A DNA stretch of 11,347 nucleotides from Thermofilum sp. Its GTDB lineage: Archaea > Thermoproteota > Thermoprotei > Thermofilales > Thermofilaceae. This document shows positions 7,440-11,347 of this stretch, piece by piece. The stretch is from contig JAJHRM010000065.1 in the NCBI GenBank assembly GCA_020832965.1, positions 1-11,347 on the forward strand. Direction: 5' to 3'. Each line of letters opens with the position of its first letter. Position 1 is the stretch's first letter. Under the pieces are notes generated by a model. The model was given only the letters and a program-made list of their open reading frames with translations. It searched no databases and had not been told where the DNA came from. The position numbers and the translations under genes were made by a program.

Positions 7440-7915
7440 CCGCTCACAGCGTTTTCGATTATAGATGCCCTTCCTGCGGGTTGGCGTATGCACCTTTTAA
7501 AAAGGGAGTAAAGTGCCCTAAGTGCGGCTACGAGCCCCAGGAAACACACGACATGATTTCCGAAGCGATAGACGCGTGGTTCTACCATGTTTTTATCTAT
7601 GGGCGTGGAACCCCGCCAGCCTACGCTATACTTAGCTTGGGCGACCACTACATACTTCTCTCTTGCATCTTCCTCGACTACTACGTGTACGAGCTAGCAA
7701 AGGGGAAGGTTGACAAGGAGCATTTTATCGAAAGGTTCTTGGCGAAAGCGAATTTCGAAGGCTGCGAATACCTGGTAGACCACTACCGAGAGTACTTCAG
7801 CGACCTCCTCGAGCGTTTTGAAGCCCTTACAAAAGGCGACAAGCGAATGCTCGACCTTGCAAAGCGTGTCGCAAAATGCGTTGAGAGAACTAGCGGCGAA
7901 GATGTAGACTCGTAG
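7436..7915 (+). CDS. zinc-ribbon protein with unknown helical domain
   Basis: The protein has 159 residues from ATG 7436. An N-terminal zinc ribbon is formed by CPSC (C11, C14) and CPKC (C27, C30), separated by 12 residues. The rest (about 38-155) is mainly helical and rich in Tyr, Asp and Glu, with a hydrophobic centre (ILLSCIFLDYYVYEL). I do not recognise this domain. The ribbon suggests binding to nucleic acid or a protein partner, but no catalytic motif is visible. ATG 7436 is preferred over the upstream in-frame TTG 7376 because it begins just before the ribbon and follows a purine-rich ggggggatg. It overlaps the leader ORF by the ATGA tetranucleotide. It is soluble, with no signal peptide. 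Confidence 0.8.
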   Translation: MTAHSVFDYRCPSCGLAYAPFKKGVKCPKCGYEPQETHDMISEAIDAWFYHVFIYGRGTPPAYAILSLGDHYILLSCIFLDYYVYELAKGKVDKEHFIERFLAKANFEGCEYLVDHYREYFSDLLERFEALTKGDKRMLDLAKRVAKCVERTSGEDVDS

Positions 7916-8089
7916 GAAACCTCAGCTGGAAAACACGCGAAGTAGCGCGCACGGTCTAGCAGAGAGCCCCAAGCCGCCTATAGGCAAACATCTACAAGCA
8001 CGCGTTACTTATGATAAACACGTGGATGTTGATGAATCTTTGATTGCGAGCTAGCTGTAGAGAAAGAAAAAACTCTCGTATGATTGCTC

Positions 8090-8104
8090 TAATACCTGGT
8101 ATTA
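8090..8104. promoter_or_regulatory. operator-like inverted repeat taatacc-t-ggtatta
   Basis: A perfect 7-bp inverted repeat around one base lies about 100 bp upstream of the ankyrin gene. It has the size and symmetry of a dimeric repressor site, but no regulator gene is next to it. Confidence 0.35.
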
Positions 8105-8168
8105 CGATTCAGGTGGTGTGTTTACCGCAGTAGGCGCGCGCTATGCTGTTCTGCAAAGGTGAGGCTGC

Positions 8169-8179
8169 ATAAAGCTTAT
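8169..8179 (+). promoter_or_regulatory. possible TATA box of the ankyrin gene
   Basis: The AT-rich cataaagctta lies 26-36 bp before ATG 8205 and fits a leaderless start. Confidence 0.4.
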
Positions 8180-8204
8180 CTAGATCGATCTTGGCTGGTA
8201 GCTT

Positions 8205-8750
8205 ATGGGTTTGGATGATGAGCTCTTTTTCGCTGTTCAGATATGCGATATTGATAGAGTTCGCGAGCTTTTAATGATGGGTGCGGACCCGAACGTGAAG
8301 CAGGGTAGTTTGAGCGCTTTGCACATGGTCGCTATGGCTGACGAGTCTATCTGCGCTGGGATTCTTGAGCTGCTTTTAGAGTACGGTGCAAACCCGAACG
8401 TGAGGGACTCGGTCGGCGCAACACCGCTGCACGATGCGGTTCTCAGCGGTAAAATTAACGCTGTCAAAAAGCTGTTAGAGCACGGCGCAGACGTGAACGT
8501 GAGGACGACTGGAGCCATAGTTGTCATGGAGGACTATGCCGGCATCTTTACAGAGTCTACCTACAGCGGTGTCACACCACTCCACCTCGCAGCATACAAG
8601 GGTTACGCCGAAATCGCTAAAATACTCCTCGAGCGGGGCGCAGACCCAAACATAAGGGACGATGACGGGTTAACACCCCTAGAAATCGCCAAAATAAGAA
8701 ACGACAGAAAAACAGCAAAAATAATCGAAGAATGCAGCAAGCAACGGTAA
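8205..8750 (+). CDS. ankyrin-repeat protein
   Basis: The 181-residue protein consists almost wholly of ankyrin repeats, so it most likely binds another protein in the cytoplasm. The repeats are: N-cap 5-33 (VRELLMMGADPNV), 36-70 (LELLLEYGANPNVRD), 72-102 (TPLHDAVLSGKINAVKKLL), an irregular insertion (103-120, TGAIVVMEDYAG), 123-155 (TPLHLAAYKGYAEIAKILLE) and a C-cap 156-180. No signal peptide, membrane helix or catalytic domain is present. The ATG follows a TATA-like box at leaderless spacing and has no clear ribosome binding site. A decayed ankyrin unit on the opposite strand lies about 130 bp downstream, so ankyrin sequence has been duplicated or rearranged here. The binding partner is unknown. 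Confidence 0.92.
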   Translation: MGLDDELFFAVQICDIDRVRELLMMGADPNVKQGSLSALHMVAMADESICAGILELLLEYGANPNVRDSVGATPLHDAVLSGKINAVKKLLEHGADVNVRTTGAIVVMEDYAGIFTESTYSGVTPLHLAAYKGYAEIAKILLERGADPNIRDDDGLTPLEIAKIRNDRKTAKIIEECSKQR

Positions 8751-8873
8751 AAGTTGAGTACCGGTAAGCATGGACAGAAAATCTTCTGCTCTTCAAGGCA
8801 TGTCGCGGTTGCTTCCTCGATGATATCTTCGTGTAGAAGCCATACACGTCCCCGCTAAACTGTGCAGTCATTT

Positions 8874-9020
8874 TCATAGAGGAGCCAGTCTCCAAGCACG
8901 CGCTGTAGCTAGTTCTCCTGGTATTAGGCCTTCATCGCCCCTGATGTTTGGGTCTGCGCCGAGCCTGAGGAGAGTGGTGACAGCTTTCTCCCTGCCACTC
9001 GTAGCGGCGAGGGCGCGCGC
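8874..9020 (-). pseudogene. ankyrin-repeat remnant, antisense to the intact ankyrin gene
   Basis: Minus-strand translation from 9020 gives a single ankyrin-like unit: LAATSGREKAVTTLLRLG, then ADPNIRGDEGLIPGELATA, ending at TGA 8876-8874. A TAA directly precedes it (9023-9021) and no start codon is available, so it is a fragment. It is close to the intact gene at protein level (LLERGADPNIRDDDGLTPLEIA) and also at DNA level around the gcgcagacccaaacat word. It probably came from an inverted duplicate or a former minus-strand paralogue. Confidence 0.7.
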
Positions 9021-9052
9021 TTAGCAAAAGACTTAAAAAGAAGGTTCCTCCA

Positions 9053-9068
9053 TATAATTATATAATTA
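9053..9068 (+). promoter_or_regulatory. tandem TATA element (tataatta x2)
   Basis: Two direct copies of tataatta (9053-9060, 9061-9068) also form the 14-bp palindrome taattatataatta (9055-9068). This is the most AT-rich point of the area and lies just before a gaagtga and ATG 9080. It resembles a strong archaeal promoter or a protein-binding palindrome. Confidence 0.45.
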
Positions 9069-9079
9069 GGGAAGTGAGC

Positions 9080-9166
9080 ATGGAAAAACTAAGCGCGCGC
9101 CGCGCTACCGCTATATTATCTCGAACTCTAAGGGCACTTTCCTCGGCTTCGGCCCCTCAGGCGTGA
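9080..9166 (+). pseudogene. truncated gene start behind an orphan promoter
   Basis: ATG 9080 follows gaagtga at ribosome-binding-site spacing and opens 28 codons (MEKLSARRATAILSRTLRAL...), ending at TGA 9164-9166. From codon 11 onward it runs antisense into the end of the aspartic protease gene, so only the first residues could be original. It looks like the 5' end of a gene whose body was lost, or a promoter for an antisense or small RNA. Confidence 0.3.
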
Positions 9167-9500
9167 ACACGATGCCCCACGCGTCTATCTCCGGCCTGCC
9201 TATGATCAGGTCCACGCCCTTTCTCAGGTTCTCGGCGACCTCGAACACCGCCCCGCCGGGAACCCTAACCCCCTGAAACTCGACATCCACCATGCACCTC
9301 CCCACGATCCTCAGCCTTCCCTCCTCGTCGGCCGTCCTAATCTCGTAGGGCTCCCTCAGGGGTATGAGCGCCCCGAGCCTCTCCGCTAGCCCCTTGGAAA
9401 CAACGCTTTTGCTCGCGCCGGTATCCACCAGGGCCTCAACTTCGATCGTCTTGCCACCGCAGCTCAGCTTAACGCGAGCAGTAGCCTGATCAAGCTTCAA
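9111..9500 (-). CDS. retropepsin-like (clan AA) aspartic protease
   Basis: The 129-residue single-domain protein carries the active-site motif VDTGAS (D26-T27-G28) early in the chain. A flap-like region follows (YEIRTADEEGRLRIVGRC, about 52-69), then the hydrophobic LIIGRPEIDAWGI (about 98-110), matching the second-half Gly-containing strand and helix of clan AA folds. Retropepsin-like proteases work as homodimers, each chain giving one Asp. Many small archaeal members exist, and their substrates are mostly unknown. No signal peptide is visible, so it is probably cytoplasmic. The start is TTG 9500 and no nearby ATG or GTG fits. An AT-rich gttaaaaaac on the minus strand about 30-38 bp upstream could be the TATA box. 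Its neighbours give no functional hint. Confidence 0.9.
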   Translation of the reverse strand: MKLDQATARVKLSCGGKTIEVEALVDTGASKSVVSKGLAERLGALIPLREPYEIRTADEEGRLRIVGRCMVDVEFQGVRVPGGAVFEVAENLRKGVDLIIGRPEIDAWGIVFTPEGPKPRKVPLEFEII

Positions 9501-9529
9501 GGGGGTCCCCGTATACGAAAGCGTGCGTC

Positions 9530-9539
9530 GTTTTTTAAC
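9530..9539 (-). promoter_or_regulatory. possible TATA box of the aspartic protease gene
   Basis: Read on the minus strand as gttaaaaaac, this box lies about 30-38 bp before TTG 9500. It also lies just ahead of the plus-strand ATG 9543, so the short gap is probably a divergent promoter region. Confidence 0.4.
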
Positions 9540-9542
9540 CCT

Positions 9543-10082
9543 ATGGGGCGCTCGAGAATCAAGGCGAGCTTCTACCGACTAGCGCGCTTTGCCCAGCTAG
9601 CTTTGGCGGCGTGGAAGGGCTAGAAGAAAGTTTTTCTATTGAGCAAGCACTTTTCTGCGTGGCTAGAAGGCTGCGTATCCTGCTGGTGGTCGCCGCTCTT
9701 TGCTCGTTCCTAAGCCCCCTTGCTCTCCTAGAGCGTGAGAGGGAGGCCGAGCTCAGGGGTGTGGGCAAGGACGTCGTGAGGGGCGTGGTCGAGGCCGTGG
9801 ACGGCGACTTAGCCACGATCCGTTGCTCTCCCCCCTCTTCGAGGAGGGGGACAGCGTCGCGCGGGTCGACGGCGGCAGGGCAAGGGGTTTGGGCGTCGTG
9901 ATCGAGGGGGGAGAGCGTGCGCTCGTCAAGCTCTTCGACGAAGAGGCAGTGAGGGAGGGCGAAAAACTCCTGCTGCGCGAAGCGGAGCAGCTATCGCCTA
10001 CGACCTCCAGCTCAGCCTAATCGAAACCTACCTTGGCGGGATGCTAGCCGAGGTGGAGGATAGGCTTTTCCGCGCGCGCTGA
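9543..10082 (+). pseudogene. barrel-domain protein broken by three -1 frameshifts
   Basis: Four consecutive segments in different frames join into one sensible protein of about 178 residues. ATG 9543 gives MGRSRIKASFYRLARFAQLA to about 9620. The next frame continues LEESFSIEQALF, through a hydrophobic run (about LLVVAALCSFL), to DVVRGVVEAVDGDLATIR near 9820. The third frame reads PLFEEGDSVARVDGGRARG and on to LLREAEQ near 9990. The last gives AIAYDLQLSLIETYLGG and ends at TGA 10080-10082, back in the first frame. Each switch equals loss of one base; the second is at a C6 run (9830-9835). The middle (about 85-145) resembles a small OB- or S1-like beta barrel. I do not recognise the family. It may be a true pseudogene or reflect sequencing indels. 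It converges on the DUF364 gene with 2 bp between stops. Confidence 0.6.
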
Positions 10083-10084
10083 AT

Positions 10085-10816
10085 TCATAGGTATTTGTTA
10101 ACGGAAATTACGTACGGCGTCCCTAGATGGGAATGTACTGCTAGCGATATGTAGTTGCCAAGTTTCAAGTGTCTAATGGCTGCATCTATATTGTACCTCA
10201 TGGAGGCTACGTAGTGTATCTTTGTGCCTCTCAGCGGCTCCGGGTGGACGCCCGCGGTGGGTCCCGTCAGGACGTTAAGCCCCTGGGATCTCTCCAGAAT
10301 GCGGTCTATGGTGAAGTTGAGGAGAGTCATCCCCGTGATTATCAACGTCCCGCACTTGGGCAACAGGAGCTCCTCCTCCACGTCAGAAAACGACCCGTGT
10401 CTCAGCTCCTGCGACCTCTCAAAAACCCACACAGTCCTCCCCTCGCGCCGAAACCTCTCAGCGAGAGGACGCATGTTCCCGACAAGACATATCGGCTCCC
10501 TCCCCACGGGCACCCCGCCGCTGGGCACCACGTCGCCCAAGAAATACTGCGAAACAGCGTTAGCCATAGCCAGCCCAAGCACCCTATTCAACGGGTTCAA
10601 ATCCAGCAACATCTCCGCAACCTCCTCCAGCCTCGGCTCCCTGACTTCGCCGCCCATATCGTGAAGATCCTCCCGCGGAATGTGGGCGAAACCCATAGCC
10701 CTCCCACGCGGCCCCCCCACAACGACGTAACCGCCGGACAAGCAGAGGCAGTAATCAACAATCCTCAGCCCACTCACCCGTTGGGCAGCCCACTCACCAA
10801 TTCGCTTAACAAGCAC
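10085..10816 (-). CDS. DUF364 family protein (putative heavy-metal chelation domain)
   Basis: The 243-residue protein has the features I associate with DUF364 (Pfam putative heavy-metal chelation): an N-terminal region followed by LGLAMANAVSQYFLGD (about 80-95), a Rossmann-like half with ICLVGNMRPLAERF (about 109-122) and LIITGMTLLNFTID (about 158-171), and TGPTAGVHPEPL (about 183-194). Length is typical. Biochemical function is not established for most members; a metal or cofactor role is proposed from structure. The start is GTG 10816, as the upstream ATG leads directly to a stop. An AT-rich stretch (10840-10850) lies about 25-35 bp upstream, suggesting a leaderless message. A remnant acetyltransferase tail on the same strand ends 22 bp before this start, so the gene may once have been second in an operon. 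No metal-transport gene is visible nearby. Confidence 0.85.
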   Translation of the reverse strand: MLVKRIGEWAAQRVSGLRIVDYCLCLSGGYVVVGGPRGRAMGFAHIPREDLHDMGGEVREPRLEEVAEMLLDLNPLNRVLGLAMANAVSQYFLGDVVPSGGVPVGREPICLVGNMRPLAERFRREGRTVWVFERSQELRHGSFSDVEEELLLPKCGTLIITGMTLLNFTIDRILERSQGLNVLTGPTAGVHPEPLRGTKIHYVASMRYNIDAAIRHLKLGNYISLAVHSHLGTPYVISVNKYL

Positions 10817-10838
10817 ACCGCTCTAGGAAAGCAACATA

Positions 10839-10967
10839 CTAATTTTTTACTTCCATAACGCGCTGGCGCAGGATTGAAGCAGACCAACACCCAGGACGCA
10901 ACCCCCTGCGGAAACCCAAGTACTCGTAAATGTCCCAAGCCAGTTGGTTGTGGCGTGCTACTCCGTC
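10839..10967 (-). pseudogene. C-terminal remnant of a RimI/GNAT N-acetyltransferase
   Basis: Minus-strand translation gives VARHNQLAWDIYEYLGFRRG, then LRPGCWSASILRQRVMEVKN, with stop TAG 10841-10839. The N-x-x-A-x-x-x-Y-E-x-L-G-F-R pattern is the hallmark C-terminal motif of RimI-like GNAT acetyltransferases, and the ending VMEVKN is like the usual last strand (VMEL/VMEV). The upstream acetyl-CoA-binding part is missing. A TGA lies in frame just before this stretch, and beyond it only the divergent gene at 11043 is found. It is a broken gene, once co-directional with DUF364. Confidence 0.6.
10840..10850 (-). promoter_or_regulatory. possible TATA box of the DUF364 gene
   Basis: The minus strand reads gtaaaaaatta, lying 24-34 bp before GTG 10816. 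It overlaps the last codons of the acetyltransferase remnant, so it may have become a promoter only after that gene decayed. Confidence 0.4.
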
Positions 10968-11010
10968 ACATGTTCACGCGCCGGTTACAGGTCTTGCAGC
11001 TGGGCGTGAA

Positions 11011-11020
11011 AACTTAAGTA
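11011..11020 (+). promoter_or_regulatory. TATA box of the gene at 11043
   Basis: The sequence aacttaagta is centred about 27 bp before ATG 11043. This is the standard spacing for an archaeal leaderless transcript, and no ribosome binding site is seen. Confidence 0.5.
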
Positions 11021-11042
11021 TTCTCGGGGAAAAAAGAACCAT

Positions 11043-11347
11043 ATGGTGAAGGAGAAATCCGGGGAAAATCATGCCCCCAGTAAAGACCTGCCACAAATTC
11101 AGCACGTCTACGACGGAGAATCTCTCGCGCTGAGTTTAGAGCGCCTTCACGCAACAAGTAGAAATACGGCTTCAGAGCCTAGTGGGCAGAGTCTGCTCAT
11201 GGGGGAGGAGTTCGAGGGGGTGGTGGAGCTCCCTCAGAACTTGTGGGAGGCGCTTAAAACCAACCTCTCCGGAGAATTTGGAGAGCTTTTTGTGCTCATT
11301 TGGCTAGCACAGCGGAAAATACCAGAGGGCGAGGTATGGGGCCTGAG
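11043..11347 (+). CDS. unrecognised protein, N-terminal part (cut by window edge)
   Basis: ATG 11043 opens a frame that stays open for 101 codons to the window end. The first 50 residues are polar and look disordered (MVKEKSGENHAPSKDLPQIQ...). From about residue 55 the sequence becomes more ordered and amphipathic (FEGVVELPQNLWEALKTN, then GELFVLIWLAQRKIPEGEVW), suggesting a folded helical domain. I do not recognise a family from this part. The TATA box at leaderless spacing supports the start. It is divergent from the acetyltransferase remnant and DUF364. Confidence 0.65.
   Translation, partial: MVKEKSGENHAPSKDLPQIQHVYDGESLALSLERLHATSRNTASEPSGQSLLMGEEFEGVVELPQNLWEALKTNLSGEFGELFVLIWLAQRKIPEGEVWGL

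Larger units (their letters stand above)
7916..8204. other. gap between zinc-ribbon and ankyrin genes
   Basis: This 289-bp gap has gcgcgc motifs at 7943-7950 and 8133-8143, a perfect inverted repeat at 8090-8104 and the ankyrin promoter. A tiny ORF at 8143-8172 (MLFCKGEAA) resembles the start of the zinc-knuckle ORF near 3966. No other gene is supported. Confidence 0.5.
8751..9110. other. gap after the ankyrin gene: ankyrin remnant and orphan promoter
   Basis: No intact gene is visible. The stretch contains an ankyrin fragment on the minus strand (9020-8874), gcgcgc motifs (9013-9020, 9093-9100) and, on the plus strand, a TATA-rich tandem repeat followed by a ribosome-binding-site-like gaagtga and an ATG (9080). 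I see nothing recognisable between 8751 and 8873. Confidence 0.5.

Noticed and set aside
7921..7958. Possible further copy of the peptidase end (agctggaaaac shared with about 6901-6913)
   Set aside because: Only 11 bases match and the surroundings do not; chance cannot be excluded.
8617..8895. Minus-strand ORF of 92 codons
   Set aside because: Half lies antisense to the ankyrin gene and the rest has no protein-like pattern or relation to the ankyrin fragment beside it.
10169..10858. Plus-strand ORFs opposite DUF364
   Set aside because: They are antisense shadows of the DUF364 gene, with low-complexity Pro/His/Arg composition.
1..11347. CRISPR array, tRNA, rRNA, insertion sequence ends or transposase
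   Set aside because: No regularly spaced direct repeats, cloverleaf-like sequence, or transposase or integrase motifs were found on reading both strands.

Overview
The window looks like an accessory stretch of a hyperthermophilic archaeal chromosome, probably Thermoproteota and possibly Thermofilum-like. That placement is inference. It rests on AT-rich TATA-like boxes about 25-35 bp before start codons with little or no Shine-Dalgarno sequence (leaderless transcripts), frequent GTG/TTG starts, moderately high GC, and families common in such genomes (a very large P-loop ATPase, an archaeal retropepsin-like protease, a DUF364 protein, zinc ribbons). I see no tRNA, rRNA, CRISPR array or transposase.

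Layout. Positions 3648-1 (minus) hold one uninterrupted gene for a giant P-loop NTPase with a TPR-like C-terminal part, cut by the window edge. A degenerate minus-strand zinc-knuckle ORF lies at 3966-3833. At 4086-7004 (plus) is a secreted, membrane-anchored gluzincin metallopeptidase (M60-like) with a beta-rich N-terminal module, Ig-like modules and three C-terminal beta repeats. It is followed by hairpins and a decayed copy of its own repeat region (7198-7310). Next come a zinc-ribbon protein (7436-7915) with an overlapping 25-codon leader ORF, and an ankyrin-repeat protein (8205-8750) followed by an ankyrin remnant on the opposite strand. Then come an orphan promoter and start (9045-9166), a clan AA aspartic protease (9500-9111, minus), a gene broken by three same-direction frameshifts (9543-10082), DUF364 (10816-10085, minus), the tail of a RimI/GNAT acetyltransferase (10967-10839, minus), and the start of an unrecognised plus-strand gene (11043 to the edge).

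How the genes relate. No clear operon or single pathway links them: strands alternate and most genes seem to have their own promoter. The strongest shared signal is decay and local duplication. Six gene fragments or broken genes lie between intact genes, two of them related to the neighbouring intact gene. A GC-alternating motif of the tagcgcgc/gcgcgcta type sits in nearly every gap. Protein-binding and proteolytic genes (STAND-like ATPase with TPR-like helices, ankyrin protein, surface metallopeptidase, retropepsin-like protease) fit a fast-evolving accessory locus, possibly for cell-surface or conflict functions. A defined new system cannot be demonstrated from this sequence alone.
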